Part shown: positions 31,603 through 40,045 of the stretch, in pieces | How positions within the stretch are numbered: position 1 is the first letter of the stretch | Layout: every line of letters begins with the position of its first letter | Assembly: GCF_014529625.1 (NCBI RefSeq) | Contig: NZ_CP076039.1 | Location: 3,286,001 to 3,350,000, forward strand | Direction: 5' to 3' | DNA: 64,000 nucleotides | Source of the DNA: Candidatus Pelagisphaera phototrophica | Lineage (GTDB): Bacteria; Verrucomicrobiota; Verrucomicrobiia; Opitutales; Opitutaceae | Notes under the pieces: generated by a model | Databases searched by the model: none | Seen by the model: only the letters and a program-made list of their open reading frames with translations | Told to the model about the DNA's origin: nothing | Position numbers and translations under genes: made by a program

Positions 31603-33789
31603 GTGTCTCAATCAACATCCAGTGAAACCCTCAAGGGTGTACTCGAGCGCATCAAGTATTCGAATGATGAAGACGGCTACTTGATTGCTAATCTTAGACC
31701 TGAAAACGCAAAGAACGCGGTCACGATCGTCGGCAAATTTCCAGGCGTGCAATGTGGCGAAACCTTAAAGGTTACAGGAGATTGGTCCCGGCACCCTGCC
31801 CATGGTCCTCAATTCAAAGCAACTCAGTTTGAATCCGAACTCCCGGCCAGCGTTTTTGGAATTCGCAAGTACCTTGGAAGCGGCCTAGTAAAGGGAATAT
31901 CCAAAGGCCTAGCAGAGAGAATCGTAGACCGATTCGGTGAATCTACGCTCAAGGTTATTTCCGAAGAATCCGCCCGACTACAAGAGGTGGATGGGATTGG
32001 AAAACAAAGAGCTAGTTCAATTAAAGAAGCTTGGGACGAGCAGAGCCATATCAGGGACCTTTCCCTTTTCCTCACTCCTTATGGGGTATCGCCGTCTCAA
32101 ATACTTAAGATCTATAACGAATTTGGTTTTGTTGCAGCCGATCAAATAAAGGAAAACCCATATAAGCTTGCTCGAGAAATTCGAGGTATTGGCTTCAAAA
32201 CCTGCGATCGCATCGCTATCAATATGGGGATTGGCAACGACAGTCCGCAGCGCGTAGACGCGGGCTTAGAATTTGTCATGCAAGAGCTGCAAGACGAAGG
32301 CAACACTGCATTTCCAGAGAACGAACTCATCGAGACCGCAGTCGAGAAATTGGAAATTGACAAAGCGGTAGCCAAAGCAGGACTGGAACGTGTATTTACC
32401 AATCGTATACTTTCTAAATTTGAGCCCGAGGGCTTAACCACCTACTGGCAGCTTCCGTTCAATCATCGAGCTGAGGAACAAATTGCCCAATCCGTTATCC
32501 GTATTCAGAGCCAACCCAGCTGCCTTCCTCCTATCAAACGCCAGAAAGCAGTTGAGTGGGTGCAGGATAAAGCCGGTTTTGAATTTGGAGAACGCCAAGG
32601 GGAAGCCATATCCATGGTATTGTCTCACAAACTCTCAATATTAACCGGTGGACCTGGAACCGGAAAAACAACGATTCTTCGCGCTGTTGTAAGTATTCTC
32701 AAAGCAAAGAAGGTTCGGGTGCTTCTGGCTGCCCCTACCGGGCGAGCGGCCCAACGCTTGTCGGAAACGACGGGAGCTTTCGGACAAACCATCCATCGTT
32801 TATTAAAGTTCGACCCCGCGGAAGGTTCTTTTACGGTCAACGAGTCGAAACCACTCAGTGCCGACTTCGTAATCGTCGACGAGGCGTCCATGTTGGATAC
32901 ACGACTTGCCGCTAGCCTTTTCCAAGCCATTCAAACGGATAGCCATCTGGTTCTTGTCGGAGACATAGACCAGCTTCCCTCTGTCGGAGCGGGAAACGTG
33001 CTCAAAGACCTGATCGGTTCAAATCGAATTCCTGTGACTCGCCTAGATCAAGTTTTTCGGCAAGCTGAGCGGAGCAGTATCGTACATTACGCCCACGCTA
33101 TCAACCAGGGGCAGGTTTCAATACCTGCAACTGTAGAATCCGCTCGCGATCTCGTGGAAAATAAAGACTTCCAGTTCTTAGCCGCTTCAAACCAATCAGA
33201 GTGCTCCGAGAAGATCCTCAAGGTATTCACCCACTTCGTCAGAGGTACGCTAGGCTTAGATCCCATAAACGACGCCCAGACTCTGGCCCCCATGCATAAA
33301 GGAGAAGCGGGAGTTGGGAATTTGAATACCCTCTTGCAAGCGTCCCTGAATTCCGAAACCGAGTCTATGCCTTTTGGTTTTTTAACGTACAAACGGGGTG
33401 ACAAGGTCATTCAAACTCGAAACAACTACGACAAGAGCATATTCAACGGTGATATCGGAATCATCAGATCCATCGATGGAATTAATGGAATTGTAAAGGT
33501 AGACTTTGACGGCAATGTAGTGGACTACGAAAAGCCGGACCTCATCGATCTATCGCTCGCCTATGCAGTGAGTATCCATAAGTCTCAAGGCAGTGAATAT
33601 CCTGTAGTTATTATTCCTTTACTAAAGGCTCACTTCATGATGCTTCAACGAAATCTAATCTATACAGCTATAACACGCGGAAAGAAAAAAGTCATAATCG
33701 TGGGGGACCCGGCAGCTTATGCCATGGCGACAAACAATGCGGATTCAAAGTCTCGAAGCACTAGACTAAAGGAGAGGCTCACCCTCTAG
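31603..33789 (+). CDS. recD2: RecD-like DNA helicase (RecD2/TraA family)
   Basis: 728 residues, GTG start. An N-terminal OB-like and HhH region (about residues 1-200, with VDGIGKQRASSIKEAW) precedes a superfamily 1B helicase core: Walker A GGPGTGKTT near 350, APTGRAAQRL, Walker B VDEASMLD, GDIDQLPSVGAGNVL, and the terminal motif YAVSIHKSQGSEYPVVIIPL. This architecture is RecD2, a 5-prime to 3-prime helicase that works without RecBC. It is coupled to the HAD phosphatase gene. Confidence 0.94.
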   Translation: MSQSTSSETLKGVLERIKYSNDEDGYLIANLRPENAKNAVTIVGKFPGVQCGETLKVTGDWSRHPAHGPQFKATQFESELPASVFGIRKYLGSGLVKGISKGLAERIVDRFGESTLKVISEESARLQEVDGIGKQRASSIKEAWDEQSHIRDLSLFLTPYGVSPSQILKIYNEFGFVAADQIKENPYKLAREIRGIGFKTCDRIAINMGIGNDSPQRVDAGLEFVMQELQDEGNTAFPENELIETAVEKLEIDKAVAKAGLERVFTNRILSKFEPEGLTTYWQLPFNHRAEEQIAQSVIRIQSQPSCLPPIKRQKAVEWVQDKAGFEFGERQGEAISMVLSHKLSILTGGPGTGKTTILRAVVSILKAKKVRVLLAAPTGRAAQRLSETTGAFGQTIHRLLKFDPAEGSFTVNESKPLSADFVIVDEASMLDTRLAASLFQAIQTDSHLVLVGDIDQLPSVGAGNVLKDLIGSNRIPVTRLDQVFRQAERSSIVHYAHAINQGQVSIPATVESARDLVENKDFQFLAASNQSECSEKILKVFTHFVRGTLGLDPINDAQTLAPMHKGEAGVGNLNTLLQASLNSETESMPFGFLTYKRGDKVIQTRNNYDKSIFNGDIGIIRSIDGINGIVKVDFDGNVVDYEKPDLIDLSLAYAVSIHKSQGSEYPVVIIPLLKAHFMMLQRNLIYTAITRGKKKVIIVGDPAAYAMATNNADSKSRSTRLKERLTL

Positions 33790-33822
33790 CCTATTTTTCA
33801 TTTGGTAAGTCGTAAAGGTAGG

Positions 33823-33876
33823 GCACGACGACCCGACCTGCCGGTCAATCCGCTCAACAAACGCGGCTCGTCGTGC
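33823..33876. repeat. Inverted repeat, REP-like
   Basis: GCACGACGA (33823-33831) and TCGTCGTGC (33868-33876) are perfect 9-base arms around a 36-base spacer that is itself partly palindromic (CGACCTGCCGGTCAATCCGC). It lies between recD2 and the convergent ketosynthase gene. It resembles the G+C-rich palindromic intergenic repeats of many bacteria, but no second copy was found in this window. Confidence 0.4.
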
Positions 33877-33962
33877 ACTAACTGCGGTGCCAGAGCTTTC
33901 TCACCCACATACGCGCAGAGAAGCGACCGACTAATTGAAATTCTATACCGAACCAGACTTAC

Positions 33963-35240
33963 TCAAGGTTTCTTGAGAATCAGCACCACATTAGAGCCTC
34001 CAAAACCGCTGCTATTGCTCAGCGCAATATTCGGGGCCACTGTCTCGGTCCTACGAATAACGTTCAACGCCTCAAACTTAGGATCCAAGTTTTTGATATG
34101 GGCGGAACCCGGAGTGAAGCCCTCTTTTATGGCAATGCTGACGAGAACTGTTTCCAGGGCACTGGCGAGACTGAGCCCATGTCCTGTAATCGCTTTTGTA
34201 CTACTAATTCTTGGGCTTAAGCGCTTGGACGAAAATATGGCATCCAAAGCTTTCCCTTCGCTAGCGTCCCCAATAAGCGTTGAGGTTGCGTGGGCATTAA
34301 CATAGTCAATCTCGCTTGCTGTGATCCCGGCCGTTCGGAGAGCGTTCTCAATCGCCCTAACCAAGCCTACGCCTCCAGGATGCGAGATTGCGACATTGTG
34401 GCCATCGCTTGCCTGTCCCCATCCGAGCAACTCTGCGTAAGGTTTGACGCCCCTACGCCCAACTTCGTCTTCACTTTCAAGAACAAGGACCGCTCCACCT
34501 CCAGCGCTAACAAAGCCATTTCGCTCTTGGTCAAACGGACAAGACGCCCTCTCGGGTTTACTCTCCAAAGACAACGCCCTCATACCGGTAAAAGGCACGA
34601 CACTTTCGTAGTTTACGTCCTCACCCGCAGCAACAAACATTCGATTTTGCCTTCCAGAAGCGATGTCATCAAAGGCGTATCCCAGAGCGTGCCCAGAAGA
34701 GGCGCAGGCAGATGAAAACCCACACGAATTGCCCATAATCTTAAAGCAGGCGACCAGGTTGAAACTCAAGGTCCCGGAGATGGAAGAAACGATTCCTGTG
34801 GGAGAACAGCGCATGGGACCCACTTCCCGCATACGCTTCATGTTGTTGTAAACCATCCGCGTCGAACCCGCCGATGCCGTATAGATCCCAGTTTCGCTAT
34901 TTGATACGTCTAAATCAGAAAGAGACGCATCTTCAATGGCCTGCTTCATTGCACAATAGACGTAGACACCATGCGGCGCTAGACCACGTAATTCTTCTCT
35001 CCGAATCTTATATCGATCGGGATAGGTCCAATCTTCAGAGTCTAACGAATCAACTTCAAATCCTTTTGGAGCCGAAATCAGTTTTACAGCGTTCCGCGGA
35101 TCGTCTTCAAAAGGGGGATACACAGGAAATGAGCTAAATCCATGCTTAAGCTTTCTAAGATTTTCAGAGACAATCTCCACGTCATTGCCGATGCCACTGA
35201 TTACCCCAACCCCTGTTATGAATACTCGCTTTAGTTCCAT
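33963..35240 (-). CDS. Beta-ketoacyl-ACP synthase (FabF-like)
   Basis: 425 residues. A condensing enzyme that extends acyl chains on ACP with malonyl units. The catalytic triad is complete: Cys179 in SSACASSGHALG, His317 in NAHATSTLIGD, His354 in KAITGHGLSLAS. The C-terminal SGFGGSNVVLIL closes the thiolase fold. It lies downstream of the ACP-dehydratase fusion on the same strand (160-base gap), so the two probably act on the same chain. The chromosome's ordinary fab genes are not next to it, which suggests a special fatty acid or polyene-type product rather than bulk synthesis. Confidence 0.9.
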   Translation of the reverse strand: MELKRVFITGVGVISGIGNDVEIVSENLRKLKHGFSSFPVYPPFEDDPRNAVKLISAPKGFEVDSLDSEDWTYPDRYKIRREELRGLAPHGVYVYCAMKQAIEDASLSDLDVSNSETGIYTASAGSTRMVYNNMKRMREVGPMRCSPTGIVSSISGTLSFNLVACFKIMGNSCGFSSACASSGHALGYAFDDIASGRQNRMFVAAGEDVNYESVVPFTGMRALSLESKPERASCPFDQERNGFVSAGGGAVLVLESEDEVGRRGVKPYAELLGWGQASDGHNVAISHPGGVGLVRAIENALRTAGITASEIDYVNAHATSTLIGDASEGKALDAIFSSKRLSPRISSTKAITGHGLSLASALETVLVSIAIKEGFTPGSAHIKNLDPKFEALNVIRRTETVAPNIALSNSSGFGGSNVVLILKKP

Positions 35241-35400
35241 CCGTAAGTAGCCTCGCTTAATCTTCAGATCAAAAATAAAACAGGCCCAAGCGGCAATGAA
35301 GTCCAGACTTTAAACAAAGCCCTCTCATACGAGACAGCCAATCCGGTCTTCCAAAAAAACCGGGGTGGGGCAAAAGTCCCTTGGAACATTGGACTAACCT

Positions 35401-36339
35401 TTAATGGGTTCCGTTACTTGAGTAAGCGTTGCCGTTCAATTCTGATGACGGGGTAGCTCCATTGCCCGAGCCGTTTGCCGTTAGCTCCAAAGGCTTGAAC
35501 GCCAAAGTAATTTCCTCTGCGACAACCGTTTTTTCCCCATTTACCGTAATTTGCCCCGAAAAAACCGCCAAGGGAGTTCTTGCCCGTTTCAATTTGACGC
35601 TTAGATCGAGTATGTCACCCGGTTTGCACACCCGATAGCAACGGACGCCGTCCGCTCCGGTAAAGTAAACTTCTGTAGAATCAATGGCAGACTGAATTTC
35701 TTCTGGAGCCTTCTTTAATAACGAAAAGACGGCGAGCTGTCCTAAAGACTCTAGCATTATGGAAGCAGGAAATACGGGGTTCCCTTTGAAGTGTCCCTCA
35801 AGAAATTGCTCTCGACCCGAAATTGTATACCGTCCAACCGCATCTCGATCTGACAAGTTTACCTGCTCCAAAAACAAAAAGGGCTCTTGCTGCGGCATCA
35901 CTGCCGCCACCTGCTCGATCGAATAGAACTCACTCTTGCCTCCCTTTGAAATTCCCGTTAACTTCTCCTCTATGAACGATTTCAAATCACCAATCGATCT
36001 CAGATTCATCAGCTCGTCATTTTTGACCGATACACCAAGGGACTCTTCTACCATCATTATGGCTTCTATCATGGTCAACGAATCCATCCCCAAATCTTCC
36101 ATAAATTGGATTGAATCGTCGCCGCTTCTGAGCTTACCCACGGCTTCAGGATCAAGAAATCGCTCCACGATCCCCAAAACGATCACAGGTACAAAGGCAC
36201 TGTCTTTCGTGGTTCGGTAATTCAAAGCGGCCTCCAACGTAGCCGAAGAGCACCGTTTTAAAGTCTCCCTCAGCAACGCCTCGCTCCCGGAAGTTGGCGA
36301 TCCTGCGATTTTTTCCCTAGTAATTGTCTGGTCTGACAT
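35401..36339 (-). CDS. Fusion of acyl carrier protein and FabZ/FabA-like hotdog domain
   Basis: 312 residues from ATG 36339 (an ATG at 36354 adds five). An N-terminal segment is followed by an ACP domain with LGMDSLTMIEA (phosphopantetheine Ser about residue 87), then a hotdog dehydratase-like domain (about 140-290) with GHFKGNPVFPASIMLESLGQ, including the usual Glu. The FabZ motif PHRYPF is replaced by PQQEPF (about 149-154), so the catalytic His is missing. The C-terminal 20 residues are Gly/Asn/Ser-rich. With the ketosynthase downstream it probably belongs to a specialised acyl-chain system. Possible roles: inactive scaffold, altered chemistry, or a chain-binding protein. Confidence 0.85.
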   Translation of the reverse strand: MSDQTITREKIAGSPTSGSEALLRETLKRCSSATLEAALNYRTTKDSAFVPVIVLGIVERFLDPEAVGKLRSGDDSIQFMEDLGMDSLTMIEAIMMVEESLGVSVKNDELMNLRSIGDLKSFIEEKLTGISKGGKSEFYSIEQVAAVMPQQEPFLFLEQVNLSDRDAVGRYTISGREQFLEGHFKGNPVFPASIMLESLGQLAVFSLLKKAPEEIQSAIDSTEVYFTGADGVRCYRVCKPGDILDLSVKLKRARTPLAVFSGQITVNGEKTVVAEEITLAFKPLELTANGSGNGATPSSELNGNAYSSNGTH

Positions 36340-36409
36340 TGTTAAGGATAGCAAAGGTCGCAGTGGCAGGTTTGTAAATCCTAAACATGGCTCTTTAAAA
36401 TAGAAATTG

Positions 36410-36441
36410 GCCCAGCCATACCTTGCCTTGGGGTATTGGGC
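36410..36441. promoter_or_regulatory. Hairpin in the divergent promoter region
   Basis: GCCCA and ATACC (3-base bulge between) pair with GGTAT and TGGGC around a 9-base loop, 10 bp in all. It lies in the 231 bases between the divergent ACP-dehydratase and glycosyltransferase genes. It may be an operator or leader structure. Confidence 0.35.
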
Positions 36442-36570
36442 TCATACCGCACATGGAGGCAGTCCACCTGAGCTAGGGCCTACCAGCTAGACTGTTCTAT
36501 TTAGGTCTTGTGAACCGCTTATCCCTTCAATTGCTTCCTTAATGGTTGTTCGAATCCGCCTCACTGGCCT

Positions 36571-37707
36571 ATGAGTATCGCTTCCAGTCCTCCCATCCTT
36601 CTTATTTCACACGAGTTTTTCCCAAAAAGGGGTGGAATCGCTACATACTCTGAAGAAATCGCGCGAGGGGCTGCAAGCAACGGGCGAGAAATTGAAGTCT
36701 GGGCTCCGAAGTCTGAATCAATCGCCAACCACAACTTCCCGTTCCACGTAAGACAACTGGATTTAAAAGGATCGCAAGACTTGCTCTGCCAGTTAAAGCT
36801 CGCCCGAGAGTGGCAAAGAAACCGTGGAGCGATTAGAAACTCGATCGTCCATCTGACCGACCCTGGACCCATTCTAGCAACGCGCTACATCCAGTATTTC
36901 AGATCCTTGAAGCCCCACCGACTTGTACTCACCTTTCATGGTTCGGAAATCATCCGATTTGCAGGGAAGCCTTTCACTAAGGCACTGATAAACAAAATTA
37001 TAAAGAGGTGCGACCGCATTCATGTATTGTCCAGATATTCGAGATCCCTTCTCGAGCGATACTTTCCCGAATCGATACCCAAAATACTTGTAATCCCCGG
37101 AGCCCTGAAGTCCGACTTTCGCGTCCCCGAAATTAAGGAAAGCAATATCACTGGCCCTCTCATCATACTAACAGTGGGTCGCCTCCATCCCCGAAAGGGG
37201 CAAGCTGATACCATAGATGCCCTCAAGAGGTTACCCGAATCGACACGTCAGATAATCGAATTCTGGGTCGTCGGTTCGGGAGGCAAATTCAGATATGGTG
37301 AAGAACTGAAGCACAAAGCAAAAGAAGCGGGATTCCGAGTTAAGTTTTTTGGCGACGTTTCCGGCGAGAAACTGCAAGAGCTTTATGCAAAAGCCGACAT
37401 TTTCGCACTAAACAGCGTATATTTCCGGAAAAGCGTCGAGGGCTATGGTCTGGTCTACTTGGAAGCCGCTGCTTTCGGCCTTCCTATTGTTGCCCATCGC
37501 GTTGGGGGCGTTTCCGAAGCTGTATCCCATATGAATAACGGCATTCTGGTGAAACCGCATGATCAAGAAGCCTTAACAGAGGCCTTCAATCGATTGGTTC
37601 AAGATCCGGCTCTTCGGGAAAACATGGGAAATCACGGAAGGATTTGGTCACAACGCTTCAGTTGGAATCAAATTGCAAATGAGCTCTACAACGACATCGT
37701 TATGTAG
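36571..37707 (+). CDS. GT4-family glycosyltransferase
   Basis: 378 residues with a GT-B fold. The N-terminal acceptor domain begins ILLISHEFFPKRGGIATYSEEI; the C-terminal nucleotide-sugar domain has ILTVGRLHPRKGQ near residue 205 and the EX7E-like region SVEGYGLVYLEAAAFGLPIVAHRVGGVSE near 288. It transfers a sugar from an NDP-sugar to lipid, cell-surface polysaccharide or another acceptor; which one is not readable. It is the first of two plus-strand genes with the thioesterase. Confidence 0.92.
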   Translation: MSIASSPPILLISHEFFPKRGGIATYSEEIARGAASNGREIEVWAPKSESIANHNFPFHVRQLDLKGSQDLLCQLKLAREWQRNRGAIRNSIVHLTDPGPILATRYIQYFRSLKPHRLVLTFHGSEIIRFAGKPFTKALINKIIKRCDRIHVLSRYSRSLLERYFPESIPKILVIPGALKSDFRVPEIKESNITGPLIILTVGRLHPRKGQADTIDALKRLPESTRQIIEFWVVGSGGKFRYGEELKHKAKEAGFRVKFFGDVSGEKLQELYAKADIFALNSVYFRKSVEGYGLVYLEAAAFGLPIVAHRVGGVSEAVSHMNNGILVKPHDQEALTEAFNRLVQDPALRENMGNHGRIWSQRFSWNQIANELYNDIVM

Positions 37708-37755
37708 GGCCAATTCCTAAATTCTCTAATACGCACGAAATAAAAACCCTATCCA

Positions 37756-38154
37756 ATGATAACCAGTGTATCCACGATTGAAGTTCGCTACTCGGAAACC
37801 GATATGATGGGGATTGTATACCACGCAAGCTACCTACCCTGGCTTGAGCTTGGAAGAACGAACCTCTTGAAAGAAACTGGCGTTTCCTACTCATCGATCG
37901 AACAATCCGGTTTTTTCCTCCCCGTAGTCGAGATCCAAATGAAGTATCGGCGTCCCGCAAAGTATGACGATACCATCACAATAAAGACGACTATGAAAGA
38001 AAAGCCGTTCGCCAAAATCCGTCTAGACTACGAACTGTACAAAAACAACGAACTGATCGCTACTGGCTACAGCATTCACGCTTTCACAAATAAGTCAGGA
38101 CAACCAATCAAGGCCCCGCGGCAATTTACAGAAGCTTTTAACCAGGCTTTTTAA
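37756..38154 (+). CDS. Acyl-CoA thioesterase, YbgC/FadM type
   Basis: 132 residues, a single 4-hydroxybenzoyl-CoA-thioesterase hotdog domain. The active-site region is VRYSETDMMGIVYHASYLPWLELGR, with the Asp of the ETD motif and a following His/Tyr pair. Such enzymes hydrolyse short or medium acyl-CoA or acyl-ACP. Its nearness to the ketosynthase and ACP-dehydratase genes is suggestive of a role in releasing their product, though strands differ. It converges with queG. Confidence 0.9.
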   Translation: MITSVSTIEVRYSETDMMGIVYHASYLPWLELGRTNLLKETGVSYSSIEQSGFFLPVVEIQMKYRRPAKYDDTITIKTTMKEKPFAKIRLDYELYKNNELIATGYSIHAFTNKSGQPIKAPRQFTEAFNQAF

Positions 38155-38199
38155 GGATAACGGGCGAAGAGCCGAAACGGTCACTTGATTAAACCTTTA

Positions 38200-39405
38200 T
38201 CAGCTGGTTAAAGCTAGCTTCTCTTCCCACCACGAATATTCCTCCAGCGTCGCTTCATCGTCTTCTGATCGCCGCGACTCGTCTAGAATCTTGCTAGCTC
38301 GCTCGCTAAAAAGGCGATATAAAGCCCACACGGCATGCGGCCTGACTATAGCCTCCTCACATTGAGCGAGCGACTGCAATGCCATCTTCACTCGATTTAG
38401 CCAGTCTGGATCATCTACTTCGCCCCATTCGTTCGGCTCGTGCAAATTCCCCGCGACAATACACGCATTCCTCAGAAGCCCTCTCAATTTCAGTCTCTTA
38501 ATTGGAGTCTTTCTAAAAACTGTACGAAACATTTCCCTATCCATATTAAGGATATCCAGTAATCCCAGTTCCCCGATATCGTAGCGACTGCTCAACAAGA
38601 ATTGTTTCCCGGACTTCGCAAATCGATTCCAGGGACAGACATCGAGACAAATGTCGCACCCGAATATTTGGCTCCCGATTCCAGAACGTATTTCTCTAGG
38701 AATGATACCCTTATTCTCGATCGTTTGATAGGAAATGCATCTATTGGCATCAAGCAATCCCGGCTCTACAATCGCATCGGTAGGACAGGAGTCTATGCAG
38801 CGCCGGCATTTCCCACACAGCAGCCCCATCTCAATATCGTGAGCAGATTCACTTTGTCGTTTCTTCAGAGGCTGATCTGGTTCTATTTCAAGTTTGGTGA
38901 TTAATGTAGCAAGCAGAAGCCAATTACCATGCGTCTTGGATATCAGCATTCCATTCTTTCCTTGCCAGCCCATACCAGAAGCTGCCGCCCAACCTCTTTC
39001 CATCACAGGACCAGTATCAACATAGTAACGATAATCACTGGAACTAAGCTCGTAGCGCTCCTCCAGAAATACCCCCATTTTTTTCAATCCTTTCAAGACA
39101 GTGTCGTGATAATCATCATACAAACTATATTTTCCCCAACGCTTTTGACTCCGTGCTTCCAGCTCGGTCGGCAAGTAATTAACACCTAGCATAATCACAG
39201 AACATGCATCTTTTAGAACCAACTGCGGATCGAGGCGTTTCTCAATTGAGTTCTGCAGCCACTTCATGTCCGCGTGATACCCAAGCTCAATCCACTCCTC
39301 TAGCCGATTGGGAGCAATCGGGCTCAGATCGGTAAAGCGCACTTCATCAAAGCCAAGCTCCTCAAGTTCTCCCCTGAGACCTTCTTTCTCCACTTCTCCA
39401 ATCAT
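38200..39405 (-). CDS. queG: Epoxyqueuosine reductase
   Basis: 401 residues. Cobalamin-dependent reductase that makes queuosine from epoxyqueuosine in tRNA. Two ferredoxin-type 4Fe-4S motifs are visible: CGKCRRCIDSCPTDAI and CDICLDVCPWNRF (about residues 195-265). The N-terminal domain has the QueG-type segment VIMLGVNYLP, and the C-terminal HEAT-like part has VRPHAVWAL. It overlaps aroK by 4 bases on the same strand. Together with the fusion at 40 kb, it is the second tRNA-modification gene within 2 kb. Confidence 0.95.
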   Translation of the reverse strand: MIGEVEKEGLRGELEELGFDEVRFTDLSPIAPNRLEEWIELGYHADMKWLQNSIEKRLDPQLVLKDACSVIMLGVNYLPTELEARSQKRWGKYSLYDDYHDTVLKGLKKMGVFLEERYELSSSDYRYYVDTGPVMERGWAAASGMGWQGKNGMLISKTHGNWLLLATLITKLEIEPDQPLKKRQSESAHDIEMGLLCGKCRRCIDSCPTDAIVEPGLLDANRCISYQTIENKGIIPREIRSGIGSQIFGCDICLDVCPWNRFAKSGKQFLLSSRYDIGELGLLDILNMDREMFRTVFRKTPIKRLKLRGLLRNACIVAGNLHEPNEWGEVDDPDWLNRVKMALQSLAQCEEAIVRPHAVWALYRLFSERASKILDESRRSEDDEATLEEYSWWEEKLALTS

Positions 39406-39956
39406 GAATCTGCTTTCCAGAATCGAGCTTCGCTTCGGTAAATACGAATAACGTGGGAAGCTATATCAGAGATAGTGCGTCCATCCGTCAGAACTTCAGT
39501 GCCCGCTTTTTTGTAGATCGGTTCACGTTCACTCAGTAGTTCACAAATTCTGGACATCGGATCCTCGACATTCAGCAAAGGGCGTTTCTTATTTCCCTTA
39601 ATTCGTTCGTACACCGTCTCAGGCGAAGCTAGCAAGCAAACGACCGGACCCAGACTACGTATCTTCTTCAGCATTCCTTGCTGGGCGATGAGTCCCCCAC
39701 CGCAAGACACGACACAAGACGCTTTCGGGTGGCCACTTTCAACGAAAGACTTTTCCAACTTACGAAAAAAAGCCTCACCCTCAGTATCGAAAATCTGTCT
39801 GATTTCCCGCCCCTCCTTTTCTTCGATCGCACGATCGCTATCAAGGAAGCGATACTTTAGACGCTCCGCAACCGACCTTCCAACCGCACTCTTACCGGTC
39901 CCCATAAATCCTACTAGGTATAAATTTGGTTTTGCTTGATTACGATTGCTTATCAT
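39402..39956 (-). CDS. aroK: Shikimate kinase
   Basis: About 184 residues from ATG 39956; an upstream in-frame ATG at 39977 is possible. It phosphorylates shikimate in aromatic amino-acid synthesis. The Walker A motif LVGFMGTGKSAVGR, the shikimate-binding FLDSDRAIEE, FRKLEKSF and the substrate motif VVSCGGGLI are present. It begins the aroK-queG operon (4-base overlap). Confidence 0.95.
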   Translation of the reverse strand: MISNRNQAKPNLYLVGFMGTGKSAVGRSVAERLKYRFLDSDRAIEEKEGREIRQIFDTEGEAFFRKLEKSFVESGHPKASCVVSCGGGLIAQQGMLKKIRSLGPVVCLLASPETVYERIKGNKKRPLLNVEDPMSRICELLSEREPIYKKAGTEVLTDGRTISDIASHVIRIYRSEARFWKADS

Positions 39957-40045
39957 GGGATTGCGCCAACTTTTCACGAAAGGCTTGTTTCTTTATATCA
40001 CCTGGAAAGATAGTCTAGGCGATTTATTAAACGAAGAAACCCGTT

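Noticed and set aside
33802-34305. Plus-strand 167-codon frame over the end of the ketosynthase gene
   Set aside because: It is the shadow of the ketosynthase coding frame in the opposite strand; no domain and no ribosome site.
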